Source: Unio delphinus (Eukaryota; Mollusca; Bivalvia; Unionida; Unionidae). From it: a stretch of DNA of 64,000 bases. Position 1 is the stretch's first letter. Every line of letters begins with the position of its first letter. The notes under the pieces are model-generated. The model searched no databases. It was not told where the DNA came from and was given only the letters and a program-made list of their open reading frames with translations. This document shows, in pieces, positions 35,518 to 46,562 of the stretch. A program made the position numbers and the translations under genes. The stretch is taken from contig JAQISU010000118.1 of the NCBI GenBank assembly GCA_029339505.1, positions 7,345,001 to 7,409,000 on the forward strand, given 5' to 3'.

Positions 35518-36131
35518 TCACACCACCATTAGTTGTAGAAATATATAGATCATTATGACAGTATGTACTTTCTGGTATTCATTCATTTGCAGACATGTAT
35601 TAATTTTGTAATGAATATCAATATGCTATATATTGTGTTCCCATTTGAAATTATGTGTGACTATTGTATTTTGTTTTTATCAGGTCTGCAGATAGGCAAT
35701 CAAGTCCTGAATGGGCTACAATAACGGGCATGACTACCGGTACACTAAAATAACTATGCTGTTGATTTCATTAGTACTTACATGCTGTTGCAAATCTGTT
35801 TCACCAGTTAATGAATGAATGTTGTGAGTTCAGAACAGTGAGACAAATGTGTGGTAGGCCCACACCAAGATGAAATGTAAAGAATCACTGCACAAGAGTT
35901 GTTGCTGGAATTCAGGTTATTAAACTTTAGGAAGAAGTAAACAGACATACCTTATCATTCATACATTCCAAGTCTGCATATTAAAAAACACCTTACCAGA
36001 ATACTGTCACACTACCATTAATTTAGAAATATATACATCGCTATGACAGAGTATGTACTTACTCAGTATTCATTCATTTGCAGACATGTATTAATTTTAT
36101 AATCTATATCAATATGCTATATATTGTGGTC
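35518..36131. repeat. Direct repeat pair, about 125 bp each, 486 bp apart
   Basis: Segments at about 35518-35640 and 36004-36131 share TATTCATTCATTTGCAGACA, TGTATTAATTTT and ATATCAATATGCTATATATT with several substitutions. The 360 bp between them is unrecognised. Could be remnants of a dispersed element or an old segmental duplication. Confidence 0.65.
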
Positions 36132-37205
36132 TACACTTTTCTTATTACACTGATATTTGTTCATAGCTTCTGAATTCCACATGAATAATCGCACTTTGCA
36201 CTTCCCACTTCCTGGCTTCCCACTTCCTGGCATTCAGGAATATTTAAAAATACATGTACCAGATATAAAATGGTCAGGTAATTAGTTTCATCCTTATTAC
36301 AGTATTTTAACTGCAAAAGTTTTGTGTTATTGTTAACTTAATACTTAAAGGTATTTTCTAATTCCTTTCTGCTCTTTGAAATAATAACTGTCAGTAGTTA
36401 TCCAAACAAAAGGTAGTGGTAAGGTTATTAGAATGTTTTCACAGCCTGCCTGATAAAGATTAGTGCTGTGCACTCCTCCGTGACCATTCTTACATGATAA
36501 TGTAAGATAGATTATCTGTCATAGTAAAGATCTGGGTGGTAATAACCAAGATTATTAATGTATGAAATATTTCCAAAGTTATAAAAAACAAATATGTTTA
36601 TATACCTGATAAGGATTTATCAACAAATGCTTTCATTACATTCTTGATTAAAACTCATTTCTATTGCATATAAACAGTTGTATATTATCTAAGTTGGGAT
36701 AAGTCCCACTGGCTGGGTTACCTGTCAGTAATAAGAATGTCTGTCCTTAATATGTCACTCTACTCATCATTCTTGTAACAGGTTGGTTTGAAGACTATCC
36801 TTATATATGTCACTCTACTAATTAATGTTGTTACCAGTTGGCTTGAATGTCTGTCCTTATATATTTAACTCTTCTCAACACAGCTGATACAAGTTGGATG
36901 TCTCTACTCTGAACTGTACACCCAGACTTGACACTATTTAGAGGTTTTAACTGACATCAATATGCTGATGATACTTGTGACATAGACTTTTATCAATCTT
37001 AAATTGTTCTGAATTCCATACTTTATACTTCAAAATAATTCTGAAAATACACAGGAAGTGGTATGCAAATAAATAGAAAAAAATAATTAATTAAATAAAT
37101 AAATAAACAAGCAAACAAACAGGACACATTTGTGTTATGTTCCGAGTTTATGTAAAAGCAAACCGTGTTTGATCAGGCGTATGATTATCTCTTATGGCCT
37201 TGACC
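36132..37205. other. Mostly unrecognised
   Basis: A duplicated CTTCCCACTTCCTGGC near 36200, a weak tandem of CTTATATATGTCACTCTACT blocks at 36730-36870, and an A-rich AAATAAATAAACAAAC stretch at 37080-37125. No gene found. Confidence 0.5.
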
Positions 37206-37350
37206 AGTCCTTGTGTCATATACATACTAGTCCTTGTGTCATATACATACTAGTCCTTGTGTCATATACATACTAGTCCTTGTGTCATATACATACTAGT
37301 TCTTTTTCCATATACATACTAGTCCTTGTGTCATATACATACTAGTTCTT
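37206..37350. repeat. 23-bp tandem repeat, 6 copies
   Basis: Units AGTCCTTGTGTCATATACAT with final ACT; one unit altered to AGTTCTTTTTCCATATACAT. Confidence 0.9.
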
Positions 37351-37484
37351 TTTTTTGGATTTAAGCAGTTTGGTAGATTCCTAAAGAACTACTTTAGTGT
37401 CTAGCATGGATGTGAACCATTGCTTACCATAATCAGGATATTGCGTATACAAAAGGGAAATGAAGAGTTAGGTGATGTGATGTG

Positions 37485-37542
37485 ATTTGGATTGTTAACA
37501 TATCTTTAACATTGTTTCATTTTTATTGCTGCAATGTCTGCA
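37485..37542 (-). mobile_element. SINE family 1 tail fragment
   Basis: Only the tail and distal body of a minus-strand copy: GGATTGTTAACATATCTTTA, then TTGCTGCAATGTCTGCA, directly abutting the plus-strand head at 37543. Confidence 0.6.
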
Positions 37543-37661
37543 CCACTCTAGTGACCTAGAGGTTAGGGCATATGCTGCGGAAGCAGGAGGTCGTGGGTTT
37601 GATCCCAAGCTGAGTCATCTCAAACTCTTAAAAAAATAGTACTAACAGCTGCCTTGCTTGG
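37543..37661 (+). mobile_element. SINE family 1 head fragment
   Basis: tRNA-like head CCACTCTAGTGACCTAGAGG, B box GGGTTTGATCCC and body up to ACTAACAGCTGCCTTGCTTG, then broken off. The missing 3' half may correspond to the fragment at 38009-38129, with the intact copy inserted between and some sequence lost. Confidence 0.7.
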
Positions 37662-37686
37662 TAGTATTATACAAGTTATGTCCAAC

Positions 37687-38008
37687 TGCTCCGGAGGCAT
37701 AGTGGTTAGAGCATTCGCTGTGGAAGCGGGAGGTCGTGGGTTCGATCCCCGGCCGAGTCATACCAAAGACTTACAAAAATGGTACTAACAGCTGCCTCGC
37801 TTGACACTCAGCATTAAGAGGTTAGTGTTAGGACTGGTCGGCCTGGTGTCAGGATAATGTGACTGGGTGGGACATCATGCTACATGTCTGCGGCATGATG
37901 CCTCAGTGCTAGACATCACTATAAACTGCCTCACAGCAGACATCGTAGGGATATGACTGAAAAATTGTTAAGCTACTTTAAAAATCCTAATCAAACAAAC
38001 AAACAAAC
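37687..38008 (+). mobile_element. SINE family 1, full-length copy
   Basis: The best-preserved copy in the window. It begins GCTCCGGAGGCATAGTGGTT (A-box region), has B box GGTTCGATCCCC at about 37739-37750, body blocks TACTAACAGCTGCCTCGCTT, GGTCGGCCTGGTGTCAGGAT, GCGGCATGATGCC and ATATGACTGAAAAATTGTTA, and ends in AATCCTAATC and (AAAC)n. A good reference for the family. Confidence 0.9.
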
Positions 38009-38129
38009 ATGTCTGTGTCATGATGCCCCATTGCTAGACATCACTATAAGCTGCTTCACTGCAGACATCATAGTGATATGACTGAAAAATTGTTAAAGCT
38101 ACATTAAAAATCCCAATGACACACACACA
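38009..38129 (+). mobile_element. SINE family 1, 3' fragment
   Basis: Body from ATGTCTGTGTCATGATGCCC to the tail AAAAATCCCAATGACACACA. It abuts the tail of the full copy and may be the far half of the copy beginning at 37543. Confidence 0.8.
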
Positions 38130-38261
38130 ATGTCTGCAGTGTGGCAGTATTACATATGAACCTATGGAGTTATGGGGCAGAAGGTAGTAACCTACTGCCA
38201 AAGTCTGTAGCGTCAAGATCATGTATGATACACCAAAGTGGGTGGTATTATAGAAAGTTAG

Positions 38262-38757
38262 ACAGACTTAGCTCTACAATGATACCAAATAATCTGGACA
38301 TTTTAATTGCACTACAAAATACAGAGAAAAAAAACAATGTTTTGGACCCGTTTTTTTTTTCCACCCAAAATTCTCTTGTGGTCAGAATCCAATTTTGTGT
38401 CCGGATTTTAGACTTTATGGTCTCAGATCTAAGGAAGACTGGTATGAAGTACACACAGACAGGTGAACCTGTGCAAAAAGTAGGATAAGGTGGATATTTG
38501 TAATAAAGAGCCTTATCCATTCGAATATTATGGGTCCGTTAAAAACACACAAAAAAAAGAACTCAAACTTTTTTCCCTCTGCTCATGAACAAGCAAAATT
38601 AACTAATGGAAAACATTGTTTTTAGCACAGTCAGGCATTGGGCTAATGTAAAATTGCATGGAAGTTGATGTATTAGGATGTATTCAGAAATAGTTCCCAA
38701 AACGTGTTACCCACTCACATTTCATGTGAAAACAGCAAAAACATCCAGTGTTAATGT
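38262..38757 (-). repeat. Dispersed repeat R4, copy 2 (inverted)
   Basis: Reverse complement matches 4815-5283 over its whole length, with short indels. Two small overlapping reading frames on opposite strands here are not kept in copy 1, which argues against coding. It runs directly into the SINE at 38760. Confidence 0.7.
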
Positions 38758-38759
38758 GT

Positions 38760-38998
38760 TATAGTAATGTCTTGCACTGGGGCATCATGCTGCAGACATG
38801 TGGCATGATGTCCCACCCAGTCACATAATCTGACACCAGGCCAACCAGTCCTAACACTTACCTCTTAATGCCAAGTGCCAAGCGAGACAGCTGTTAGTAC
38901 CATTTTTATAAGTCTCTGGTATGACTAGGATGCAGATCAAACCCATGACCTCTCGCATCTGAGGTGAACACTCTAACCACTAGTCCACCGGAGCGGTT
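38760..38998 (-). mobile_element. SINE family 1, tail-truncated copy
   Basis: Minus-strand copy with head near 38998 (read CCGCTCCGGTGGACTAGTGG), degenerate B box GGTTTGATCTGC, and body to CCCCAGTGCAAGACATTAC. The last roughly 90 bp and tail are missing. Confidence 0.85.
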
Positions 38999-39956
38999 GT
39001 CATAGAGAGTTATGTTACACAGTTAATTTCAACAGTCTTTGAGAAATGAATTAAAACTATTATGATTGTAAGCAATTAAAAAATGGATCCTTATTCATAG
39101 CTGATATGTATTCTGCCCTGTTTATTAGGGCGATTTAGTGTCCTTTTAAGATAAGAATTCTTTATTTCAGACTGCATGGTCCATTCCATGTATCTAAATT
39201 AAAATATAAATGTATATAGGAACTTTCTTGGTGATAATTTACAAAGCTGATAGAGGCGTAGTCCAATAAATCAGCCCCTCAAATCTGTGTTAATACTGAT
39301 GGACGATATGTGGGTAGGAAGTCACCTGTTCATTAAAATGTATAATTTTGCTTCATTCAAATCTTTCTGGAACAAACCTGTGTACAATTTAGTCATTTAA
39401 TGGTAAATAGTAATAGCCATATCAAGCATGAAATCCAAAATTGATACAGTACAGAAGGTTGTGATATTCCACATGTATTTACAACTCATCAAAAATAGGA
39501 TTTGCTTTGGAAATAGTATGTACATAATGGCAGATGAACTTTTCAGCTGATGGTAGCTTCACAGGGCAAGAAATATCAGTAAGTGTATAAAATATATACA
39601 GGTATGTGCAGCCAAGTTTTTCTGCAGATTTGAGTAAGTTTTAATGAATAGGTGATATCAGCCCCTAGACTCTACATCCGTATCATTACAGTTGAGGAGC
39701 TGATTAATTGGCCTAGTAGAGGCACTGTTCATTCTGGAAAGGTTTAGCAATAAATGAAGATTATTGCTTATAACAAATACTTAATTTGGTTCTATAATAC
39801 ATTCACTTGATTTTGTTCATAGAGCTGCACCATACATTGTGCATCAATAAGGTTTGAATAATCTGATTTTTATAGCAATTTCTAAATGTATGATAAAGCA
39901 TGTTTGTTTGAGTCAAGAAATCTGTAATGTCTTGTATCATCAGTCTTCATCATCTG
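38999..39956. other. Nothing recognised
   Basis: AT-rich spacer. Confidence 0.4.
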
Positions 39957-40030
39957 ACAACTGGATTTTAAAATTAGATACAGGTAAGAATAACGACTGG
40001 ATTTTAAAATTAGATACAGTTAAGAATAAC
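39957..40030. repeat. 36-bp direct duplication
   Basis: Two copies of GACTGGATTTTAAAATTAGA followed by TACAGGTAAGAATAAC, one base different. Confidence 0.9.
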
Positions 40031-40564
40031 ATTAACCTATGCAAGAGTATGATCATTAGGAAGTTCAGAAGGATGATATTAATTTGAAAGATTCTGACAT
40101 AAAAACGATGCATACAGTTTTTGTGTATTATGATGTCATTCTCAAATGAGTACTGTTCCCATATCTTTGATAATTTCCTTAAATCTTTGATAGAATGACT
40201 TAACAATGATTGATCAGCTAAACTTAAATTGATAAGAAATAATCATTTTGGTGTCAAATGTAGCCCCATGTGACATTGAACCAATTAACAATTTAAATTG
40301 TATCATTATAGATTAAATCACAAAGACTACATGTACATGTATTTTCAAAAGAAAAAGCAACTGTATTTTTTCAAATAATGTTAATTTGATAATGATTTGC
40401 CTTAATGTGCACAGATTATGGTGTTGGAAATAGGTCATCATCAGAAACTGGTTGCTATGTAAACATGTTAATATAAGACAAAAACATTTCACCCAGTATG
40501 GTACAACATACATTTTTTTCATCAGTTTATCATATTTGATAGGTGTAAGGTGTTTCACATAGAG

Positions 40565-40871
40565 ATTGTTTATTTTATTTGGAAATTTAACGTAGCTTTA
40601 ACAATGTTTCAATCAAATTGCTACGATGTTTGCAGTGAAGCAGTTTATGGTGATGTCTAGCACTGGGGCATCATGTAGCATGATGTCCCACCCAGTTACA
40701 TTATCCTGACACCAGGCCAACCAGTCCTAACACTAAGCTCTTAATGCTGAGCATCAAGCAAGGCAGCTATTAGTACCATTTTTGTAAGTCTTTGGTATGC
40801 ATCAGCCGGAGATCGAACCCATGTCCTCCTGCTTCCGCGGCAGACGCTCTAACCACTAGGCCACCGGAGCG
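40565..40871 (-). mobile_element. SINE family 1, near full length
   Basis: Minus-strand copy with head CCGCTCCGGTGGCCTAGTGG near 40871 and B box GGTTCGATCTCC. Flanked by GTTTCACATAGAG (40552-40564) and GTTTCACATCGAG (40872-40884), a 13-bp target duplication with one change. A longer flank, GTACAACATACA plus about 27 bp, is also present on both sides (40501-40539 and 40884-40922). Confidence 0.9.
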
Positions 40872-40922
40872 GTTTCACATCGAGTACAACATACACTTTT
40901 TTCATCAGTTTGTCATATTTGA

Positions 40923-41614
40923 ACTCTCTGTATAGTGTTTCACACATATTGATAATCAATTTCTTCATGACTAAGTCTAATAAAGTAAACTTTTTATGTT
41001 TTGCAGTGTTCACAAAATTGGCAATAAAGTTTCGTCAAATGCAGTTAGTTCCAAAGCAGAGAGTAAAATGTCTCTTTTTTAAAATTTTTATTTAGAGTAA
41101 AATATAGTTTGGACAATTCTCTACTTGGTTAGAAAACACTAAAGTTTTGGAAATAGTTTTCAAACATGGGAAGTGGTGAGATGAAGTCTACATAAAGTGG
41201 TGTTTATTCAGGCTTTGATTATGTGAATTGCCAGGGGGCAGATAAAAATGTAAAACCAACAAAAGTTTTGTACAGTCTTTCATTAATGAAATAGTAAATC
41301 ACACTGTAGAACTAAATGTTTTGAGTAGATTAGGCTTATATTCATGGTGCTCATGAATTGAAACAGTTCATGATAAAGTTTAATGAAAGAACAGAATATA
41401 TCAACAAATCTATACTTAATACTTACAAACCAAGGGACCAGTAACATCTAAGGTATATCTTACAGTCTTCAGTCTATAATACCTTTGGCTTACTGTCAAA
41501 TTAAGTTAGTGTCAGAAGGAAGTATACTTTAGTAAGTCTGGCTGTCCAGCACTCCCCCAATAGGTATAAAAGAACAGCTCACCTTGATCTTTTATCTACC
41601 ATTTATACTTGCAT
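40923..41614. other. Nothing recognised
   Basis: AT-rich spacer. Confidence 0.4.
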
Positions 41615-41812
41615 ATAAGACAAGTCTAACTGCAAGCTTCACAGACCTAGAGCTGCCATCACATAATGTGCTTGTAGATCTGGGTCTGTGCAGTTTGTAA
41701 GGAATAATTAGAAACAACATAGACCCTGATCAGGAGGTTCATTTTGCTACAGCATAACAGGAGCTTTGTTGTTATGTAATTTTACTCATAAGTGAGTATA
41801 TATGGTAGTTTG
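41615..41812. mobile_element. Foldback (MITE-like) element, copy 4
   Basis: Contains CACATAATGTGCTTGTAGAT, CTGGGTCTGTGCAGTTTGTA, AGGAATAATTAG and the end ACTCATAAGTGAGTATATAT. Confidence 0.65.
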
Positions 41813-43240
41813 CCTAAGAGGTATAATTGGGTTTTCCTAATAGACCTACTACATGATGTCACACATTGACCAAAATCATGGGCCATTTTCAACCTATCTG
41901 ATCTTATATGAGAACTATTTTCCTGTTTTCTTTCAAGTGAAATAAAGCTACCCTTGTAGGTTAACCTTTAAATATTATTGAGTCATTGATGAAGTATGTG
42001 ACCAGTAGTAATTCTTCCAAAGAGAGAAATGTTTTAAGTTTCTACATGGAGTCAAACACAACTTTTATCTGGCAAGATCAACAATATTTTTTTTATACCC
42101 GAAATTCACTTTCATTTGTTTAAGAGCATTAAGAAATATAGTTAGAAATTAGGCAGTTTGTTTCAGCTTTTAGAAAGCCCACACATTTTGTATTATTGTT
42201 TAGTGATTCATCAGTAATATAGTTTGTTCCCATTTCCCTACAGGCAGCATGTTTATTGTGTTTTCTTTCATGCATCATTGGAACATTTGCCTGTTATTAT
42301 TGCTTTCTTCAGTTGTTTTTTTATAGACATCTATATACTCCAATGTAACAAAACAAATTCAGATAGCCATCCTAATTAGGTACATGAATATTTAAATGTG
42401 TAAAATTTAGGTATAGTTTATGATAGTAATATTAAATAATAAAACAGTTTAATTTATGTACAGAGACTGTTTAATTACATTTTAAATGATCACTAATAAA
42501 TAGCTTGATATTACAGCTGACAATGAGAGTGTTTATTAAGAAACGGGTAAAGCAAGTACACTAGTTTTATCCCATACTGCCATGGCAATGTTTAAAAATG
42601 GCAGTCCAGGTCGTATCTTTCCATAGTTGACAGCAAAGCTTAATTTTCTTGTTAAACTCAAGGTAGTTGAAAGTGGAAGCTCAGTTTTCCTGTGATAACT
42701 CCAGCTAGTTGAAGGTGAAAGCTTATTTACAATTTGGAGCACATATTTTCTATATATGGCTTGAATTACAGCAGGTATATAAAATAGAGACAAATTCATG
42801 ATACAGTAAATCCAAAGTCTGTTGTGAAATGGAACCTTCTTCTGCTGGAAATTCTAAACAACCCTTTGCTATCATCTTTCAAGTTTCACATAAATAGGAA
42901 TCTGGATAAGGATTCAGTCTGTTATTATCAACATAAATTATTCACACAAAGCTTGGTTATAATAGATTACGCATTAATTTTTTTCAAACGTGTGTTATTT
43001 AGCAATATGTCTGCACGCAGTGAACCAGAAATCTCGTCGCATTTCTTTGAGATTGTACAAATTATCATACGTACCATCAGAAAGTGAACAATAGCGCCTT
43101 AATATAAATACAACAATAAACTAATAAGTGATTGCGCCTCTTGAAGCAAGAGATGTTTAAAAACCAGTCTACATGTATATAATTGTGACTAAGAGAAATG
43201 TTTTATCACTACTATTGTCTTAACACCTGTATCTCTGTCT
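41813..43240. other. Nothing recognised
   Basis: A minus-strand frame at 42536-42799 has no acceptor/donor pair or known motif and contains a small internal duplication. No gene supported. Confidence 0.4.
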
Positions 43241-43820
43241 GCTTCAGTAAGTAGTTAGAGCAAATGCCTCAGATATGAGAGGTTGAAGATTCAAACCCTG
43301 GCCGAGTCGTACCAGAGATTTTTTAAAATGGTCCTTGCAGCTGCCTCACTTGGCATTATGAAATTAGTGTTAGGACTGGTCAGTCTGGTGTCAGGATAAT
43401 GTGACTGGTCAGCCTGGTGTCAGGATAATGTGACTGGTCTGCCTGGTGTCAGGATAATGTGACTGGTCAGCCTGGTGTGAGGATAATGTTACTGGTCAGC
43501 CTAGTGTCAGGATAATGTGACTGGTCAGCCTGGTGTCAGGATAATGTGACTGGTCGGCCTGGTGTCAGGATAATGTGACTGGTCAGCCTGGTGTCAGGAT
43601 AATGTGACTGGTCTGCCTGGTGTCAGGATAATGTGACTGATCAGCCTGGTGTCAGGATAATGTGACTGAGTGCACATGATGCTACATGTATGTGGCATGA
43701 TGCTCCAGTGCCAGACATCACTAAAAACTGCTAAACTGCAGACCTTGAAGCAATATGACTGAAAAATTGCTACAGCTACATTAAAAATCCAAATCACACA
43801 CATACATGCATGTGCACACA
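43241..43820 (+). mobile_element. SINE family 1 with an internal tandem expansion
   Basis: Diverged head (GCTTCAGTAAGTAGTTAGAG), B-box-like GATTCAAACCC, body, then ten tandem copies of a body segment (43373-43664), then the rest of the body from GATGCTACATGTATGTGGCA to a tail of AAAAATCCAAATCACACACA. Confidence 0.9.
43373..43664. repeat. 29-bp minisatellite made of SINE body, 10 copies
   Basis: Units ACTGGTCAGCCTGGTGTCAG followed by GATAATGTG. The same 29 bp occurs once in every other family-1 copy, so this array is an in-place expansion. Confidence 0.95.
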
Positions 43821-44069
43821 CAGATCTCTTATATGTATTTAGTTACTTCATATATGTCACATGAGCTGAACTTAAAAGTCTTTTAGCTATCCCCCACCTT
43901 TCGTCCAACACCAACATCTTGATTACTTTTTTCCTCAATTTTGGGGCTCATTTTTGTTTTAAAAAAGGTAGTAACATTTTTTTTATATCTGTAAAATATT
44001 GTATGTACAGTTTTCTTTTGATATCACATTAGAATGTTTGATTTTCAAAGGACTAGCCTGCTTTGTTAC
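43821..44069. other. Spacer, nothing recognised
   Basis: T-rich spacer. Confidence 0.4.
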
Positions 44070-44672
44070 CTGCTTAGAATTAATTAGGGTATGGTCTATA
44101 AATTTCCTTCATAGATAGAGCCTATTAGTGAGTAGCATGGTAATTATACATGGGTTGGAATTAATTTGGGTATGGTCTATAAATTTCCCTCATATATAGA
44201 GTCTAATAGTGAGTAGCATGGTAATTATACATGGGTTGGAATTAATTTGGGTATGGTCTATGAATTTCCCTCATATATAGAGTCTAACAGTGAGTAGCAT
44301 GGTAATTATACTCATAGAGTCTAATAGTGAGTAGCATGGTAATTATACATGGGTTGGAATTAATTTGGGTATGGTCTATGAATTTCCCTCATATATAGAG
44401 TCTAACAGTGAGTAGCATGGTAATTATACTCATAGAGTCTAATAGTGAGTAGCATGGTAATTATACATGGGTTGGAATTAATTAGGGTATGGTCTATGAA
44501 TTTCCCTCATATATAGAGTCTAACAGTGAGTAGCATGGTAATTATACATACGTTGGAATTAATTAGGGTATGGTCTATGAATTTCCCTCATATATAGAGT
44601 CTAACAGTGAGTAGCATGGTAATTATACTCATAGAGCCTAATAGTGAGTAGCAAGGTAATTATACATGGGTT
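44070..44672. repeat. Two-level minisatellite, 86-bp and 37-bp units
   Basis: Long units carry GGAATTAATTTGGGTATGGT, CTATGAATTTCCCTCATATA and GAGTCTAACAGTGAGTAGCA. Some are followed by an extra 37-bp sub-unit TCATAGAGTCTAATAGTGAG plus TAGCATGGTAATTATAC. The long-plus-short block is itself repeated. Confidence 0.9.
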
Positions 44673-45084
44673 GCAAGAGCCCTTGACACAAGGGATATTT
44701 TACTATTAAATTATTTTGTTCAGAATTCACATTATTTGTAAATCAGGATATACATTACTCAATTGAACAATAATATTAATTTATGTTGACTTGAATGACT
44801 TCAGCAGAAGATTTACTGCATATCTATCAATCTCTCATACCTAATGCAATGTCATGTCAATAAAATTGTGAGGGGGACATAGGCTTCAAGTTGTGCATGA
44901 ATAGGATTATGAAGGAAAGTGACTCATTAGATTTTCAAATTGAAACAAACATCACAGTTGACATGTCAAATTTAATCTACCCATTAATCACACATGTCAA
45001 GTTTAATCTACCCATTCATCCTATCCTGTTTGCTATCTTTGAAGAAAATCTTGACATTTAGAACCATTATTTGCCATAGACAAA
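44673..45084. other. Mostly unrecognised
   Basis: A duplicated ACATGTCAAATTTAATCTAC lies near 44958-45012. Otherwise nothing. Confidence 0.45.
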
Positions 45085-45265
45085 AACCATCATGTTCTGG
45101 AAGATCAGGATCTGTACAGTTTGTTATAACTACTCAGTATAACAATAGATCTGGATTTGTCTAGTTTGTTATAACTACTCAGTATAACAATAGAGCTGGA
45201 TTTGTCTAGATTGTTATAACTACTCAGTATAACAATAGATCTGGATTTGTCTGGATTGTTTATTC
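45085..45265. repeat. 45-bp tandem built from foldback-element sequence
   Basis: Three units of AGTTTGTTATAACTACTCAG plus TATAACAATAGATCTGGATTTGTCT. The AGATCTGG and GTTTGTTA blocks match the foldback family, so the array seems to have grown inside a copy. Confidence 0.7.
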
Positions 45266-45281
45266 TGTTGTTTACTGACAT

Positions 45282-45591
45282 TTCCGGTGACCTAAATGGT
45301 TAGAGTATCCAAATTGGATGCATGAGGTCATGGGTTTGATTCCCTGGCTGAGTCATATCAAAGACTTACAACAATGGATCTAGCAGCTGCCTCACTTGTT
45401 ACACAGCATTAAGAGGTTAGAGTTAGGACTGGTCGGCCTGGTGTCAGGATGATGTGACTGGGTGGGGGGACATGATGTTAGATAATGCCCTAGTGCTAGA
45501 CATCACTATAAACTGCCACACTGCAGACATCATAGTTGAAGATACCAGTATGCTAAAAATCTAAATCACACACACATACATATACACACAC
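45282..45591 (+). mobile_element. SINE family 1 copy
   Basis: Head TCCGGTGACCTAAATGGTTA, B box GGGTTTGATTCCC, complete body and a tail that has become (CA)n. Confidence 0.85.
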
Positions 45592-45615
45592 TGTTGTTTA
45601 ACCCTTAACAACATA

Positions 45616-45803
45616 CCACTCCAGTGGCCTAGTGGTTATAGTGTCCGCCACAGAAGCAGGAGGTCGTGGGTTCGATTCTCGATCAAGTCATATCAGAGAC
45701 TTACAAAATGGTACTAACAGCTGCCTCGCTTGTCACTCAGCATTAAGAGGTTAGTGTTAGGACAGGTTAGGTCAGGATAAAGTGACTGGCTGTGACATCA
45801 TGC
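45616..45803 (+). mobile_element. SINE family 1, 3'-truncated
   Basis: Head CCACTCCAGTGGCCTAGTGG and B box GGTTCGATTCTC are well kept. The body stops at GACATCATGCT where a minisatellite begins. Confidence 0.85.
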
Positions 45804-45814
45804 TTTTTCCTGTG

Positions 45815-46250
45815 CCCACTGTGTGGGTAGCAAATTAATGTAAATTTTCAGTTTCCCTGTGTGGACTCTGGGGTAACAAATTAATGATAAGATTCTATTT
45901 TAATGTGCCCACTGTGGGGTAACAAATTAATGATAAGATTCTATTTTAATGTGCCCACAGTGGGGTAACAAATTAATAAGATTATCTAATGCTGAGCTTA
46001 CTTTTGGGTAACTAATTAATGATAAGTATGGTTGATCCCACTATGGGATAATAAATTAATGATTAAGATTCTGTATGGTTGATCCCACTGTGAGAGAATA
46101 CTTTAATGATAAGATTCTGTTTGGTTGATTCCACTGTGGGATAATAAATTAATGATAAGATTCTGTTTGGTTGATCCCACTGTGGAATAATAAATTAATG
46201 ATAAGATTCTGTTTGTTTGATCCCACTATGGGAAAATAAATTAATGATAA
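45815..46250. repeat. About 46-bp minisatellite, 9 copies
   Basis: Units with CCCACTGTGGGATAATAAAT, TAATGATAAGATTCTGTTTG and GTTGAT. It begins a few bases after the truncated SINE. Confidence 0.9.
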
Positions 46251-46433
46251 GGGTGGTAGATTTGCCAAATGAAATATCGGCCCAGCATGCAGACTTAGGA
46301 ACATATCTGTCTGTTTGCAGTATACACATAGACTTCTCCCAGATAAAAGACACTGTTAACACATTTTAAATTCCACTTCTGTACACGTTGGAGATGGCCT
46401 ATGATGTAAATGAGAGAATTTCAAACACTAAAG
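46251..46433. other. Spacer
   Basis: Nothing recognised. Confidence 0.4.
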
Positions 46434-46562
46434 TTGTTGTTGTTGTAGGGGTTGATGTCATTTGTTAGCACAAGATAGGCTGTACATGGTGGCCAGTATA
46501 AATGATGGAGGAAGAACCCAAGGTCTGGGTCTGTGCAGTTTTTTTTAGGAGTAATCAGGAGA
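46434..46562. mobile_element. SINE family 2 fragment joined to foldback-element fragment
   Basis: 46434-46518 is the 3' part of a minus-strand SINE family 2 copy (TTGTTGTAGGGGTTGATGTC to GGAGGAAGAACCC). It is followed without spacer by AGGTCTGGGTCTGTGCAG and TTAGGAGTAATCAGGAG from the middle of a foldback element. Confidence 0.65.

Noticed and set aside
37687..37760. Functional tRNA gene
   Set aside because: A and B boxes are present but no cloverleaf with proper acceptor pairing; the same head occurs in all family-1 SINEs and runs on into SINE body.
38141..38520. Overlapping frames on both strands of about 90-115 codons
   Set aside because: They lie within a dispersed repeat whose other copy (4815-5283) does not keep them.
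42536..42799. 87-codon minus-strand frame
   Set aside because: No splice sites at its edges and an internal DNA duplication; no recognisable motif.
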